Of a stretch of DNA of 64,000 bases, positions 34,031-43,959 are shown one piece after another. The notes under the pieces were generated by a model. The model was not told where the DNA came from. It made no database searches and saw nothing but the letters and a program-made list of their open reading frames with translations. Within the stretch, counting starts at the first letter, position 1; the number at the start of each line of letters is the position of its first letter. Made by a program: the position numbers and the translations under genes. The DNA comes from Tistlia consotensis USBA 355 (GTDB lineage Bacteria > Pseudomonadota > Alphaproteobacteria > Kiloniellales > DSM-21159), in contig NZ_FWZX01000016.1 in the NCBI RefSeq assembly GCF_900177295.1, forward strand, positions 62,001-126,000, in the 5' to 3' direction.

Positions 34031-35764
34031 ATGTCGCAGCAGAACGCCATACAGACGATCAAGCTCCAGCGCGAGCGGTTTCTGGCGTTCAGCTTCGCCA
34101 TGGCCGACCTCTTGATCGAGGTCGAGCAGGACGGCCGGATCGGCTTCATCGCCGGCGCCTGCCGCCGCTTCTTCGGCGAGGACGACGCCAGCCTGATGGG
34201 CCAGGCGCTGGTCGACCGGATCGCCGGCACCAGCCGCCCGCTGGTCGGCCAGCTGCTGCGCCAGCTCGACGCCGGCCGGCGCATCCCGCCGATCGAGATC
34301 GCCATCGACCGGGTCGGCAGCGGCCCGGAGAAGGCCCTGCTCTGCGGCTATGCCCTGCCCGGCCATCCGGTCAAGTACATGACGATCGGCGCGCCGGAGC
34401 GCTTCCGCGCCCTGCTCTCCCAGAACGAGGACCGCGACGCGGAGAGCGGCCTGCACTCGGCCGAGAGCTTCGCCGAGCGGGCGCGCGAGCTGATCGAATC
34501 GGCCGACGACACGACCGGCGAGCTGACCATGACCTTCATGGAGCTCGAGGGCCTGGAGCGCCTGGAGCGCTCGGTCGCGCCGCAGGCCTACAAGGACCTG
34601 ATCAGCGAGGTCGCCGCCTTCCTGCGCCTGCAGTCGGTCGGCGGCGATTCCGCGGGCCGTCTCGACCAGGGCCGCTTCGGCGTCATCACCGGCTCGGGGG
34701 TCGACGCCTCGCGGCTGGCCAGCGGCCTCGCCGAGGCCGTGCCGCAGGCCCGCCAGCTGACGGTCAGCACCCACAGCCAGCAGCTGCACGCCGCCGGCCT
34801 GTCCCCGGACAAGGCCTCGCGGGCGCTGATCCACACCCTGCGCCGCTTCCAGAGCGAGGGCCTGAGCGACGCGGTGCGCGCCGACCCCGGCAGCCAGTTC
34901 CGCGACCTGCTGCAGGAGACCCTGAAGGGCATCGAGCACTTCCAGGAGGTCATCGAGCGCGATCGCATCGCGCTGGCCTACCAGCCGATCGTCTCGCTCG
35001 ACGACGGCAGGCTGCACCACTACGAGGTGCTGGCGCGGCTGCACGACGGCGCCTCGCCCTACGAATGGGTCACCCTCGGCGAGTCGATCGGCATGATCGC
35101 CGCCTTCGACCTGACGATCTGCCGCAAGGCCCTGGCCGACCTCAGCGACCGCTCGGCCCCGGCCGACCTGCGGCTCGCGGTCAACCTCTCGGCCCAGTCG
35201 CTGCAGGACGAGGTCTTCCTCGACGCCGTCGAGGTGCTGCTCGAGCAGTACGCCAACCTCCGCCCGCGCCTCTCCTTCGAGGTGACCGAGTCGGCGGAGA
35301 TCAAGGACTTCAGGGCGGTCGACGCGGCGATCCAGCGGCTGCGCGGCCTCGGCTGCCAGGTCGGCCTCGACGACTTCGGCGCCGGCAGCGCCTCGTTCCA
35401 GTACCTGCAGGCCTTCACCATCGATTTCGTCAAGATCGACGGCGCCTACGTGCGGGCGATGACCGACTCGCGGCGCGACCAGGCGCTGGTCAAGGGCATG
35501 GCGGCGATCTGCAGCGACCTCGGGGTCTCGCTGATCGCCGAGATGATCGAGACCGACGAGCAGGTCGAGCTGCTGAAGCGGATCGGCGTCAAGTTCGGCC
35601 AGGGCTACCGCTTCGGCAAGCCGCAGATCGGCCGTCCGACGCCGCCGCCCGCGCCGGCCGCCGCGGCGACCGCCGGCGCGCCGGCCTCGCGCGGCCCCTC
35701 CCCCGAGGCCCTGGCTGCCCTGCGCGCCCGGCGCCGGCGCGGCGCCTCCGACACCTGGATGTGA
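34031..35764 (+). CDS. EAL-domain c-di-GMP phosphodiesterase with degenerate GGDEF
   Basis: 577 residues. Residues 20-125 look PAS-like (DLLIEVEQDGRIGFIAGACRRFF), 130-270 like a GGDEF fold that has lost its motif (ends DQGRFGVITGSG), and 300-540 an EAL domain. The catalytic set seems intact: Glu332 in YEVLARL (EVL instead of EAL), NLSAQSLQ, FEVTESAE, DDFGAGSASFQYL, DFVKIDG and GVKFGQGYRFGKPQ. It probably cleaves c-di-GMP to pGpG, under control of the N-terminal domains. The tail is Pro/Ala/Arg-rich. Soluble. The adenylate cyclase gene follows after about 100 bases. Confidence 0.88.
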   Translation: MSQQNAIQTIKLQRERFLAFSFAMADLLIEVEQDGRIGFIAGACRRFFGEDDASLMGQALVDRIAGTSRPLVGQLLRQLDAGRRIPPIEIAIDRVGSGPEKALLCGYALPGHPVKYMTIGAPERFRALLSQNEDRDAESGLHSAESFAERARELIESADDTTGELTMTFMELEGLERLERSVAPQAYKDLISEVAAFLRLQSVGGDSAGRLDQGRFGVITGSGVDASRLASGLAEAVPQARQLTVSTHSQQLHAAGLSPDKASRALIHTLRRFQSEGLSDAVRADPGSQFRDLLQETLKGIEHFQEVIERDRIALAYQPIVSLDDGRLHHYEVLARLHDGASPYEWVTLGESIGMIAAFDLTICRKALADLSDRSAPADLRLAVNLSAQSLQDEVFLDAVEVLLEQYANLRPRLSFEVTESAEIKDFRAVDAAIQRLRGLGCQVGLDDFGAGSASFQYLQAFTIDFVKIDGAYVRAMTDSRRDQALVKGMAAICSDLGVSLIAEMIETDEQVELLKRIGVKFGQGYRFGKPQIGRPTPPPAPAAAATAGAPASRGPSPEALAALRARRRRGASDTWM

Positions 35765-35864
35765 CGCCGGGACCGAAGTGAGGCAGGTCGGCGGCGCTGC
35801 CCTGGGACAGCGCCACGGATAAGCCTATCTTCCCGGGCAAGCACGCCGCTCGAAAGGATGCGTG

Positions 35865-37358
35865 ATGCCCGACCGCCCGCCGCCCCGACGTCGACCGCTG
35901 TTCCGGCTGCCCGGCGCCCGCGCGCGCTGGATCGCCGACCCGCACCTGGCCCAGGCGGTGACGCGCGCCGAGCGCGCCGGCGTCGCCTTCTCGTTCCAGG
36001 TGCGCGCCGCCGTGCTGCTGCTGGTCGCGGTCTGGCTGGCGATCACCGTGCCGATGCCGCGGGTCTTCTACTGGCACGGCATGATCCTGCTGTTCCTGCT
36101 GTCCGGGCTGATCCCCTACCGGCTGCGCCACCGGAGCCACTGGCGCCGCTGGCTGGTCGGCTTCACCCTGCTCGACGCGGCGCTGCTGACGACGATCCTG
36201 ATCCTGCCCAACCCCTTCTACGAGACCGGCTGGCCGATCCAGACCCAGCTGCGCTTCCACAACCAGCTCTACCTCTTCGTCTTCCTGGCCGGTGCGCTGC
36301 TCAGCTATTCGCCGGGCATGGTGCTCTGGACCGGGCTCTGCATCGCCGCGAGCTGGAGCGTCGGAACCTGGCTGATCGCCCGGCTGCCGGGCAGCATCCT
36401 CGCCCTGCCGCCGACCGTCGACGGCAAGGTCGAGGGCAGCCTCTCGGCCTTTCTCGACCCGCGCTTCGTCGATCTGAACCGCTGGGCCAACGAGGTCGTG
36501 CTGCTGCTCATCGTCGCCCTGGTCGGCGCCGTCGCGGTCTGGCGCGCCCGCCGGCTGCTGCACCGGCAGATCGACAGCGAGCGGGCGCGCAGCCATCTGT
36601 CGCGCTACTTCTCGCCCGACGTCGCCGACCGCCTGGCCCGCGAGGGCGGGCGGCTCGAGACCGCCGAGGAACGCCCGGTCGCCGTGCTGTTCGTCGACAT
36701 CGTCGGCTTCACCGGCCTGTCCGAGGGCCGCCCGGCGGAGCAGGTGGTCACGCTGCTGCGCAGCTTCCGCACCCGCATGGCGCGCTGCGTCTTCGCCCAC
36801 GGCGGCACGCTGGACAAGTACGTCGGCGACGAGGTCATGGCGACCTTCGGCACGCTCGGCAGCGGCCGGCGCGACGCCGCCAACGCCATCGCCTGCGGCC
36901 TCGCCATGCTCGGCGAGGTGGAACGCTGGAACGCCAAGCGCCGGCAGCGCGGCACCGCCGAGATCGCCGTCGGCGTCGGCATCCACTACGGGCCCTGCGT
37001 CGTCGGCAACGTCGGCAGCGCCAGCCAGCTGGAGTTCACCTGCATCGGCGACGCGGTGAACTGCGCCCAGCGCCTCGAGCGCCTGACCCGCGAGCTCGGC
37101 ACGCCGATCATCGTCAGCGAGGACGCCATGGCCGCGGCGCGGCGCGAGCTGGAAGGCGAGGAGGAGAGCCTGGCGCGCTTCGCCGTCGGCGGGACCCATC
37201 CGCTGCGCGGCCGCCTGGAGGAGGTGCCGATCTGGCACCTGGAGCCCGATCCGGCCGGTCAGACGAAGCCGAGCATCACCCCGTTGACCTCGGAAGGCTC
37301 GACGTACAGGGCGCCGTCGACGCCGGTCGCCAGCGACACGCCGGTCGCCTCCAGGTAG
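35865..37358 (+). CDS. Membrane adenylate cyclase, class III
   Basis: 497 residues from ATG 35865 (a GTG is directly before it). Four or five helices occupy about residues 40-235 with two long loops; the class III cyclase domain spans about 270-440. Metal Asp278 (FVDIVGFTG) and Asp322 (YVGDEVMATFG), base-selecting Lys318 and Thr392 (EFTCIGDAVN), and the transition-state Asn/Arg in VNCAQRLE are present; the Lys/Thr pair is usual for bacterial adenylate cyclases. The last 33 codons run into the convergent VOC gene, a 100-base tail-to-tail overlap, and look low-complexity. Confidence 0.88.
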   Translation: MPDRPPPRRRPLFRLPGARARWIADPHLAQAVTRAERAGVAFSFQVRAAVLLLVAVWLAITVPMPRVFYWHGMILLFLLSGLIPYRLRHRSHWRRWLVGFTLLDAALLTTILILPNPFYETGWPIQTQLRFHNQLYLFVFLAGALLSYSPGMVLWTGLCIAASWSVGTWLIARLPGSILALPPTVDGKVEGSLSAFLDPRFVDLNRWANEVVLLLIVALVGAVAVWRARRLLHRQIDSERARSHLSRYFSPDVADRLAREGGRLETAEERPVAVLFVDIVGFTGLSEGRPAEQVVTLLRSFRTRMARCVFAHGGTLDKYVGDEVMATFGTLGSGRRDAANAIACGLAMLGEVERWNAKRRQRGTAEIAVGVGIHYGPCVVGNVGSASQLEFTCIGDAVNCAQRLERLTRELGTPIIVSEDAMAAARRELEGEEESLARFAVGGTHPLRGRLEEVPIWHLEPDPAGQTKPSITPLTSEGSTYRAPSTPVASDTPVASR

Positions 37359-38119
37359 AGCCGGGTGGTGCGCCGGTCGGCGACGGTCACGATCATGCCG
37401 GCCAGCCAGGGCCGCGGCTGCACCGGCGCCGGCGCCTCGAAGGGCCAGTGCGCCTGGAACACGCCGGGCGTCACGAAGCGCAGCCGGCAGCGCCCGACCT
37501 CGACGATCAGCTCGCCGTCGGCCATGGCCACCGCCTCGTCGCCGAGCAGCGTGGCGTAGGTCAGCGCCAGCTCGCCGGGCCGGTCGACGACGTTGACCAG
37601 CTCGCGGATGCCGGTGGCGCCGTTCGGATGGACCAGCCATTCCTTGCGCCAGACCAGCTCCGGCGTCAGGTGGCGGCATACGAAGGCCTTCAGGTCCGGC
37701 ACCGCCGCCGGTTCGGGGAACAGCAGCTCGAAGGCCGGCTGCACCTCGCCTTCCGGCAGCTCGATGACGCGCTTCAGGCTGCGCGGTCCCTCGGCGCTCC
37801 AGCCGGCCGCCTGGATCGCCCGGCCGGTCGCCGCGAGGTCGCGGCCGCGGAAGGCGAGGCCCAGCAGCCCCTCACGCACCGCCAGGAAACGGTCGAGGTC
37901 GTTGACGAACTTGCTGCTGTCGACGATGCCGATCAGCTCGACGTAGTCGTTCGGGAACATCAGGCAGTAGTTGGCCGTGCCCCAGCCGATGTGGCGGCCG
38001 CGCGGACAGGGCCGGAAGCCGAGCCTCAGCCAGGCGAGCCTCGCCGCCTCCAGGTCGCGCACGCCGACCAGGACGTGGTCCAGGCCGTCCAGGCCCGTGC
38101 CCTGCGGTGCCGCGGTCAT
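37259..38119 (-). CDS. VOC family, glyoxalase-like domain protein
   Basis: 286 residues with the start LDGLDHVLVGVRDLEAARLAWLRLGF and HIGWGTANYCLMFPNDYVELIG, which is the first beta-alpha-beta unit of a Glyoxalase_3 (PF13468-like) fold; a second VOC-like unit follows (ELVNVVDRPGELALTYATLLGDEAV onward). Such proteins bind a metal at His/Glu positions and act as isomerases, lyases or dioxygenases. It is the last gene of the mtnP-mtnA-aldolase operon, its ATG overlapping the aldolase stop as ATGA. A role in handling the aldehyde or thiol product of MTA salvage is possible but unproven. Confidence 0.78.
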   Translation of the reverse strand: MTAAPQGTGLDGLDHVLVGVRDLEAARLAWLRLGFRPCPRGRHIGWGTANYCLMFPNDYVELIGIVDSSKFVNDLDRFLAVREGLLGLAFRGRDLAATGRAIQAAGWSAEGPRSLKRVIELPEGEVQPAFELLFPEPAAVPDLKAFVCRHLTPELVWRKEWLVHPNGATGIRELVNVVDRPGELALTYATLLGDEAVAMADGELIVEVGRCRLRFVTPGVFQAHWPFEAPAPVQPRPWLAGMIVTVADRRTTRLYLEATGVSLATGVDGALYVEPSEVNGVMLGFV

Positions 38120-38787
38120 CCGACCGCCTCCTCGGGGCCGCTGGCGTAGCCGTAGCCGGCCGCGAACTTCTCCAGCACCTTGTTCATCTCGGTCTTGGAC
38201 AGCAGTTTCGGCTTGCCGAGCAGCAGCACGTGCCAGAACTGCCGGGCCAGGGTCTCGACCTCGACCGCGATCTTCAGGGCCTCGGCCAGGTCGGCGCCGC
38301 AGGCGATCATGCCGTGGTGGGCGAGCAGGCAGGCCTTGCGGTGGCGCAGCGCCTTCAGCGCCTCCCGCGACAGCTCCTCGGTGCCGAAGGTCTTGTACTT
38401 GCTGCAGCGGATCGAATCGCCGCCGGCGATCGCCACCATGTAGTGGAAGGCCGGGATGCCCTTGCCCTGGCAGGCCAGGGCGGTCCCATAGGTCGGGTGG
38501 CTGTGGACCACCGCGCCGATCTCGTCGCGCGCCGTCAGGATGTCGCGGTGGATGCGCCATTCGCTGGACGGCCTGAGACCCGCGGTCTCGACGCTCCACT
38601 CGCCGGCCAGGTCCATGGCCACGATGTCGGCCGGCTTCATCGCCTCGTAGTCGACGCCCGAGGGCGTGACCAGGAGGCCGCCGTCGACGCGCACGCCGAT
38701 GTTGCCGGAGCTGCCCTGGTTGATGCCGAGCGCGTTCATCCGGCGCGCCGTGGCGACGATCTCCCGGCGCAGGCGTTCCTGCTTCAC
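38116..38787 (-). CDS. Class II aldolase, probable 5-methylthioribulose-1-phosphate aldolase
   Basis: 223 residues from a GTG overlapping the mtnA stop. FucA-like zinc aldolase: [33 protein letters not shown] (two zinc His) and [13 protein letters not shown] (third His). It follows mtnP and mtnA in one operon and no mtnC or mtnD is present, so cleavage of 5-methylthioribulose-1-P to DHAP and methylthioacetaldehyde (the Ald2 reaction of the Rhodospirillum DHAP shunt) fits better than the MtnB dehydratase reaction. MtnB belongs to the same fold, so the alternative is not excluded by motif reading. Confidence 0.78.
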   Translation of the reverse strand: MKQERLRREIVATARRMNALGINQGSSGNIGVRVDGGLLVTPSGVDYEAMKPADIVAMDLAGEWSVETAGLRPSSEWRIHRDILTARDEIGAVVHSHPTYGTALACQGKGIPAFHYMVAIAGGDSIRCSKYKTFGTEELSREALKALRHRKACLLAHHGMIACGADLAEALKIAVEVETLARQFWHVLLLGKPKLLSKTEMNKVLEKFAAGYGYASGPEEAVG

Positions 38788-39881
38788 GGCACCCGCTCCG
38801 GGAACAGCGCGGCGAGGCCCTCGCGCGACGCCGTGGCGACGCCGCGCTCGGTGATGAGGCCGCTGACCAGGCGCGCCGGCGTCACGTCGAAGGCGTAGTT
38901 GGCGACCGGGCTGCCCGGTGCCACGACCTCGATGGTCGCCAGGCTGCCGTCCGCGGTCGCGCCGGTCAGGTGGGTGACCTCGCGGGCGTCGCGTTCCTCG
39001 ATCGGGATCTCCTCGATGCCGTCCGACAGGGTCCAGTCGATCGTCGGGCTCGGCAGCGCGACGTAGAAGGGCACGCCGTTGTCCTGGGCCGCCAGGGCCT
39101 TCAGGTAGGTGCCGATCTTGTTGCAGACGTCGCCGGTCGCGGTCGTGCGGTCGGTGCCGACGATGCAGAGGTCGACCAGGCCGTGCTGCATCAGGTGGCC
39201 GCCGACGTTGTCGGCGACGACCTTGTGCGGCACGCCGTGGTGGCCGAGCTCCCAGGCGGTCAGCGCGGCGCCCTGGTTGCGCGGCCGGGTCTCGTCGACC
39301 CAGACGTTGAGCGCGATGCCCTTCTCGTGGGCGAGGTAGATCGGCGCGGTCGCCGTGCCCCAGTCGACCGTCGCCAGCCAGCCGGCGTTGCAGTGGGTCA
39401 GCACGTTGACCGCCTCGCCGGGCTTCTTCTTCGCCGCCGCCGCCTCGATCAGCGCCAGGCCGTGCCCGCCGATCGCGCGACACAGCGCGACGTCCTCCTC
39501 GGCCAGCTCGCCGGCCCGCTCGTAGGCCGCCTGGCGCCGTGCGTTGTCGCCGAGCGGACGCAGCAGCCGCTGCATTTCCTCGAGTGCCCAGCGCAGGTTG
39601 ACCGCCGTCGGCCGGGTCGCCAGCAGGGTCGCGCAGGCGCGCTCCAGGCCGGCGTCGCTGGGGTCCTCGGTCATCGCCAGGGCAACGCCGTAGGCCGCGG
39701 TGACGCCGATCAGCGGCGCGCCGCGCACCTGCATCGAGCGGATCGCGTGGGCCGCGGCCTCCAGGCCCTGCAGGCGCTCGACGACGAAGCGGTGCGGCAG
39801 CCGGGTCTGGTCGATGATCTCGACCGTCCAGCCGTCCTCGGCCAGCCAGATCGTGCGGTAGGGCTTGCCATCGACCTTCAT
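38784..39881 (-). CDS. mtnA: Methylthioribose-1-phosphate isomerase
   Basis: 365 residues. Motifs: [38 protein letters not shown], the catalytic Cys in [35 protein letters not shown] and the catalytic Asp in [20 protein letters not shown]. Converts the ring form of 5-methylthioribose-1-P to 5-methylthioribulose-1-P. The usual ADR of that last motif is TDR here, a small variation. Ten bases separate it from mtnP upstream; its stop overlaps the aldolase start as GTGA. Confidence 0.93.
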   Translation of the reverse strand: MKVDGKPYRTIWLAEDGWTVEIIDQTRLPHRFVVERLQGLEAAAHAIRSMQVRGAPLIGVTAAYGVALAMTEDPSDAGLERACATLLATRPTAVNLRWALEEMQRLLRPLGDNARRQAAYERAGELAEEDVALCRAIGGHGLALIEAAAAKKKPGEAVNVLTHCNAGWLATVDWGTATAPIYLAHEKGIALNVWVDETRPRNQGAALTAWELGHHGVPHKVVADNVGGHLMQHGLVDLCIVGTDRTTATGDVCNKIGTYLKALAAQDNGVPFYVALPSPTIDWTLSDGIEEIPIEERDAREVTHLTGATADGSLATIEVVAPGSPVANYAFDVTPARLVSGLITERGVATASREGLAALFPERVP

Positions 39882-39891
39882 CGGGCCGCCC

Positions 39892-40785
39892 TCACGACTC
39901 GAGCACCCGTCCGGCGACCGCGTCGAGCAGGGCCAGACGGGCCGGATCGCGCTTCTCCGGCGCGGTGATCAGGGCCGCATCGAGGGCGCGGTGGCAGCCG
40001 GCCTCGCAGCTCGTGTGGCGGCCCGCCAGCGCCGGCACCGTCCGGGTCACCAGGGTGCGGGCGCGCTCGGCGTTGTCGAGCAGCACCTTGACGATCTGCT
40101 CGACCGTGACGTGGTCGTGGTCGGGGTGCCAGCAGTCGAAGTCGGTGACCATGGCGACGGTCGCGTAGCAGAGCTCGGCCTCGCGGGCCAGCTTGGCCTC
40201 CGGCATGTTGGTCATGCCGATGACGTCGCAGCCCCAGGAGCGATAGAGCGCCGACTCCGCCTTGGTCGAGAACTGCGGTCCTTCCATCGTCAGGTAGGTG
40301 CCGCCGACCCGGTGCGGGATGTCGAGCGCGCTGCAGGCCTCGGCCAGGGCCCTGCCCAGGCGGCGGCAGGTCGGATGCGCCATCGAGACATGGGCGACCA
40401 GGCCGTCGCCGAAGAAGGACTTCTCCCGCGCGAAGGTGCGGTCGATGAACTGGTCGACGATGACGAAGCTGCCCGGCGGCAGCTCCTCCTTCAGCGAGCC
40501 AACGGCGGAGACCGAGATCACCTCGGTGACGCCGGCGCGCTTCAGGGCGTCGATGTTGGCGCGGTAGTTGATCGTCGTCGGCGACTGAACGTGGCCGCGG
40601 CCGTGCCGCGGCAGGAAGACCAGCTGCTGGCCGCCCAGCCTGCCGAACAGCAGGGCATCGGACGACGCCCCGAATGGCGAGTCGATCGTCCGCCATTCGG
40701 TGTCGGTCAAGCCGTCGATGTCATAGACGCCGCTGCCGCCGATGATGCCGATCACCGGCGGCGTCCCCGGTTCGCTGTTCCCCAC
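39892..40785 (-). CDS. mtnP: 5'-Methylthioadenosine phosphorylase
   Basis: 297 residues from a GTG at 40785 with GGGAGG six bases upstream; the frame is open further but without a ribosome site. It shows [52 protein letters not shown] and [34 protein letters not shown]; the Asp of TDFDCW marks MTA/purine recognition. It splits MTA with phosphate to adenine and methylthioribose-1-P, which mtnA takes on. MTA arises from polyamine and homoserine-lactone synthesis. First gene of the operon. Confidence 0.93.
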   Translation of the reverse strand: MGNSEPGTPPVIGIIGGSGVYDIDGLTDTEWRTIDSPFGASSDALLFGRLGGQQLVFLPRHGRGHVQSPTTINYRANIDALKRAGVTEVISVSAVGSLKEELPPGSFVIVDQFIDRTFAREKSFFGDGLVAHVSMAHPTCRRLGRALAEACSALDIPHRVGGTYLTMEGPQFSTKAESALYRSWGCDVIGMTNMPEAKLAREAELCYATVAMVTDFDCWHPDHDHVTVEQIVKVLLDNAERARTLVTRTVPALAGRHTSCEAGCHRALDAALITAPEKRDPARLALLDAVAGRVLES

Positions 40786-40970
40786 GCTGCCTCCCTCTGT
40801 CCCTCGCCGGCGATCATAGCGATTCGCGGCGGGGCGGTGCAGCCCCCAAGGCTGGCGCCGCGGACAGGACGGTCCGACCCCGGGACCATCAAAACGATTG
40901 TTTCTTCGAAGCGCAAGCCCGCAAGAGATGCATTCGGGCAGCGGCGCCCGCCGCAGCGGCCGGTGCCATG

Positions 40971-41008
40971 GAAAAAGGGCCGCGTCCCCTCGGGACGCGG
41001 CCCCTTTC
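40971..41008 (-). terminator. Rho-independent terminator of petABC
   Basis: Read on the minus strand, a stem with GGCCGCGTCCC / GGGACGCGGCC arms and a 4-base loop is followed by TTTTT. It begins 26 bases after the cytochrome c1 stop, closing the petABC operon before mtnP. Confidence 0.8.
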
Positions 41009-41033
41009 GCTGCTGCGGCGAAACGCCCGCCGG

Positions 41034-41804
41034 TCAGTGGGCGACGTCGCTCCAGACCCGGCGCTTGACCGCGTAGAGCAGGCCGGTCAGCACGATCAGG
41101 AACAGGATCACCTTGATGCCCATGCGCTTGCGGGCGATCAGGTTCGGCTCGGCCGCCCACATCAGGAAGGTCGAGACGTCCTCGGCCATCTGCGGCACGG
41201 TCGCCTTGGTCCCGTCGGCGTACTCGACCACGCCCTCGGACAGCGGCGGCGGCATCGAGATCATGTGCCCCGGGAAGTACTTGTTGTAGTACTTGCCCGG
41301 CGTCACCTCGACCCCGGCCGGCGGCTCCACGAAGCCTTCGCCGATCAGATTGTAGATGTAGGTCGGGCCGCCTGCGCGGGCCTTGGCCATCAGCGACAGG
41401 TCCGGCGGCAGGGCGCCGCCGTTGGCGACCCGCGCCGCCTGCTCGTTGGCGAAGGGCGAGGGCCAGCGATCGGAGGGCACCGCCGGCCGCATGAACATCT
41501 CGCCCTGGTCGTTCGGACCGTCCTGGACCTGGAAGTCCGCGGCGATCTTCTTGATCTGGTCGTCGTCGTAGCCCAGCGCCGCGAGGTTGCGGAAGGCGAC
41601 GAAGTCGAGGCCGTGGCAGGCCGAGCAGACGTTCTTGAAGACCTGCAGGCCGCGCTGCAGGGCCGCCGGATCGAAGGTGCCGAAGACGCCGTCGAACGAC
41701 CAGTCCTTCGGCGGCAGCTTGATCTCGCCGGCCGCGCGGGCGGAGTCGGCCGCGCCCAGCGCCAGGACGGCGGCGACAGCGAGGCTCAGTACCGTCTTGC
41801 GCAT
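41034..41804 (-). CDS. petC: Cytochrome c1 of the bc1 complex
   Basis: 256 residues from the ATG at 41804, which overlaps the petB stop by one base (TGATG). Signal peptide [24 protein letters not shown], heme site Cys60-Ser-Ala-Cys63-His64, an MFMRPAVPSDRWPSPF region with candidate axial Met, YNKYFPGHMISMPPPL and a C-terminal anchor helix (MGIKVILFLIVLTGLLYAVKRRVWSD). It passes electrons from the Rieske centre to cytochrome c in the periplasm. Confidence 0.96.
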   Translation of the reverse strand: MRKTVLSLAVAAVLALGAADSARAAGEIKLPPKDWSFDGVFGTFDPAALQRGLQVFKNVCSACHGLDFVAFRNLAALGYDDDQIKKIAADFQVQDGPNDQGEMFMRPAVPSDRWPSPFANEQAARVANGGALPPDLSLMAKARAGGPTYIYNLIGEGFVEPPAGVEVTPGKYYNKYFPGHMISMPPPLSEGVVEYADGTKATVPQMAEDVSTFLMWAAEPNLIARKRMGIKVILFLIVLTGLLYAVKRRVWSDVAH

Positions 41805-43105
41805 CAGGCTTTCTCCATCGGCTGGGCGGTGGCCGCGGCGCCGACCGGCCCGGAGCCCTTCAGGACAGGCTCGCTGATCGACACCGGCAGCGGTTTCGGC
41901 CGCTCCAGCTTGCCGAGCAACGGCATCAGGATCAGGAAATGGATGAAGTAGTAGGCCGTGCAGACCTGCCCGATCGGGACCCAGATGCCCTCCGGCGGCT
42001 GCGAGCCGACGTAGTCGAGCATCACGACGTCGGCCACCAGCACCCAGAAGAACCACTTGTAGAGCGGCCGGAACTTGGCGCTGCGCACCGGCGAGGTGTC
42101 GAGCCAGGGCAGCAGGAACAGGATCAGGATCGAGCCGAACATCGTGATCACGCCGCCCAGCTTGGCCTCGATGAGGACCACGCCGGTGAAGGGGATGCCG
42201 ATGTTGAAGGTGATCGCGCGCAGCATCGCGTAGAACGGCAGGAAGTACCACTCGGGCACGATGTGCGGCGGCGTCTGAAGCGGGTTCGCTTCGATGTAGT
42301 TGTCGGTGTGGCCCATGTAGTTGGGCAGGTAGAAGATCACGACGGCGAAGGCGATCAGGAACACGCCGATGCCGAAGTAGTCCTTCACCGTGTAGTAGGG
42401 CGCGAAGGGGATCGTGTCCTGCGGCCCCTTGACGTCGATGCCCAGCGGGTTGTTCGAGCCGAAGCGGTGCAGCGCCCAGATGTGCAGCACGACCACGCCC
42501 AGGATCACGAAGGGCAGCAGGTAGTGCAGGGCGAAGAAGCGGTTCAGCGTCGGGTTGGCGACCGAGAAGCCGCCCCACAGCCAGGTGACGATGCTGTCGC
42601 CGATCACCGGGATCGCCGAGAACAGGTTGGTGATCACCGTGGCGCCCCAGAAGGACATCTGGCCCCAGGGCAGCACGTAGCCCATGAAGGCCGTCGCCAT
42701 CATCAGCAGCAGGATCACCAGGCCGAGCATCCAGAGCAGCTCGCGCGGCGCCTTGTAGGAGCCGTAGTAGAGCCCGCGGAAGATGTGGATGTAGACCACG
42801 ATGAAGAAGAAGCTGGCGCCGTTCATGTGGATGTAGCGGATCAGCCAGCCGTAGTTCACGTCGCGCATGATCCGCTCGACCGAGCGGAAGGCGTAGTCGA
42901 CGTGCGGCGTGTACTGCATCGCCAGCAGCACGCCGGTGGCGATCATGATCATCAGCGCCACGCCGGCCAGCGAGCCGAAGTTCCACCAGTAGTTCAGGTT
43001 CTTCGGGGTCGGGTAGCCGGAGCCCACCGAATGATCGATGAAGCTGAAGATCGGCATCCGGTATTCGATCCAGCGGATCACCGGGTTCTTGGTCTGGAAT
43101 GCCAT
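41804..43105 (-). CDS. petB: Cytochrome b of the bc1 complex
   Basis: 433 residues, full-length b-type (not split b6/subunit IV). It starts with [35 protein letters not shown], carries helix B and D heme His pairs, [20 protein letters not shown] at the Qo-side cd1 helix and the [15 protein letters not shown] loop (PEWY, needed for quinol oxidation). It is the membrane core that oxidises quinol and pumps protons by the Q cycle. Starts 13 bases after petA. Confidence 0.97.
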   Translation of the reverse strand: MAFQTKNPVIRWIEYRMPIFSFIDHSVGSGYPTPKNLNYWWNFGSLAGVALMIMIATGVLLAMQYTPHVDYAFRSVERIMRDVNYGWLIRYIHMNGASFFFIVVYIHIFRGLYYGSYKAPRELLWMLGLVILLLMMATAFMGYVLPWGQMSFWGATVITNLFSAIPVIGDSIVTWLWGGFSVANPTLNRFFALHYLLPFVILGVVVLHIWALHRFGSNNPLGIDVKGPQDTIPFAPYYTVKDYFGIGVFLIAFAVVIFYLPNYMGHTDNYIEANPLQTPPHIVPEWYFLPFYAMLRAITFNIGIPFTGVVLIEAKLGGVITMFGSILILFLLPWLDTSPVRSAKFRPLYKWFFWVLVADVVMLDYVGSQPPEGIWVPIGQVCTAYYFIHFLILMPLLGKLERPKPLPVSISEPVLKGSGPVGAAATAQPMEKA

Positions 43106-43118
43106 TGGATCGCCGCCC

Positions 43119-43679
43119 CTACCCGATGGTGATCGTCGTGTCGGTGTCGAACTTGTAGCTCGGCACCACGAGGTTCTTCGGGGCCGGGCCCTTCCGGATC
43201 CGGCCCGAGGTGTCGTACTGCGAGCCGTGGCAGGGGCAGAACCAGCCGCCGAACTCGCCCCTCGGGTCGCCGGGCTTCTGGCCGAGCGGCACGCAGCCGA
43301 GGTGCGTGCAGATGCCGACCATGATCAGCCAGGGCGCCTTGATGACGCGGGCCTGGTCGGTCTCGGGATCGGGCAGCTCGCTGAGCGGCACCGCCCGCGC
43401 TTCCTCGATCTCCTTGTCCGTCCGGTGGCGGATGAAGATCGGCTTGCCGCGCCAGGTCACGGTGAGCGACTGCCCGACCTCGACCGGCGAGAGATCGGCC
43501 TCCGTCGAGGCCAGGGCCAGCACGTCGGCGGCCGGGTTCAGGCTGTCGATCAGCGGCCAGGCCACCGAGGCGGCGCCGACGGCGGCCACGGCTCCGGCTG
43601 CCAGGAAAAGGAAATCGCGGCGCGTCTCGCCGTCGTGATCGCCGCCGCCTCCGTGTGCGGGCTTCGCGATGTCAGCCAT
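43119..43679 (-). CDS. petA: Rieske iron-sulfur subunit of the bc1 complex
   Basis: 186 residues from the ATG at 43679 (GAGGGA upstream); the longer frame to 43808 has no support. Tat-type anchor [21 protein letters not shown] at 19-39, then the Rieske domain with the [2Fe-2S] ligands in CTHLGC and CPCHGSQYD. Its 60-odd residue insert ([19 protein letters not shown]) is typical of alphaproteobacterial Rieske proteins. First gene of petABC. Confidence 0.96.
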   Translation of the reverse strand: MADIAKPAHGGGGDHDGETRRDFLFLAAGAVAAVGAASVAWPLIDSLNPAADVLALASTEADLSPVEVGQSLTVTWRGKPIFIRHRTDKEIEEARAVPLSELPDPETDQARVIKAPWLIMVGICTHLGCVPLGQKPGDPRGEFGGWFCPCHGSQYDTSGRIRKGPAPKNLVVPSYKFDTDTTITIG

Positions 43680-43859
43680 GACGATTCTTGATCCCTCGTG
43701 GTCCTGCGCCCTGCGGCACGGGCTCGCGCCGCCGGTTGGTTCGGCTGCCGTGCAGCCGACCGTAGCGCTCGCGGCTGCGATCAGGCATTGCGGCAGGTAG
43801 ACGCACAATTAAGCCACGATTCCACCCCCGAGCGGCCCCGTCGCTTGCGTCGTGCCCGG

Positions 43860-43889
43860 CATATAGAGGAAAGTCGGCCGTCAAGGCAA
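43860..43889 (-). promoter_or_regulatory. Possible petABC promoter
   Basis: On the minus strand TTGCCT (43889-43884), an 18-base spacer and TATATG (43865-43860). A TTGACG overlaps the spacer's left edge. This gives a leader of about 170 bases before petA. It lies in the 280-base divergent gap between petA and trmL; nothing else recognisable is there. Confidence 0.4.
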
Positions 43890-43959
43890 GGCCGCCCGGC
43901 GCCGGCTCCGCGGCCGGCGCGGCCCGCCGCTCTGCCCGCAGCCCTGCCCGCCAAGGCCG

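Noticed and set aside
40786-40970. Possible SAM- or methionine-responsive riboswitch upstream of mtnP
   Set aside because: Gap has an AT-rich patch but no recognisable riboswitch core; GTG is preceded by a plain GGGAGG.
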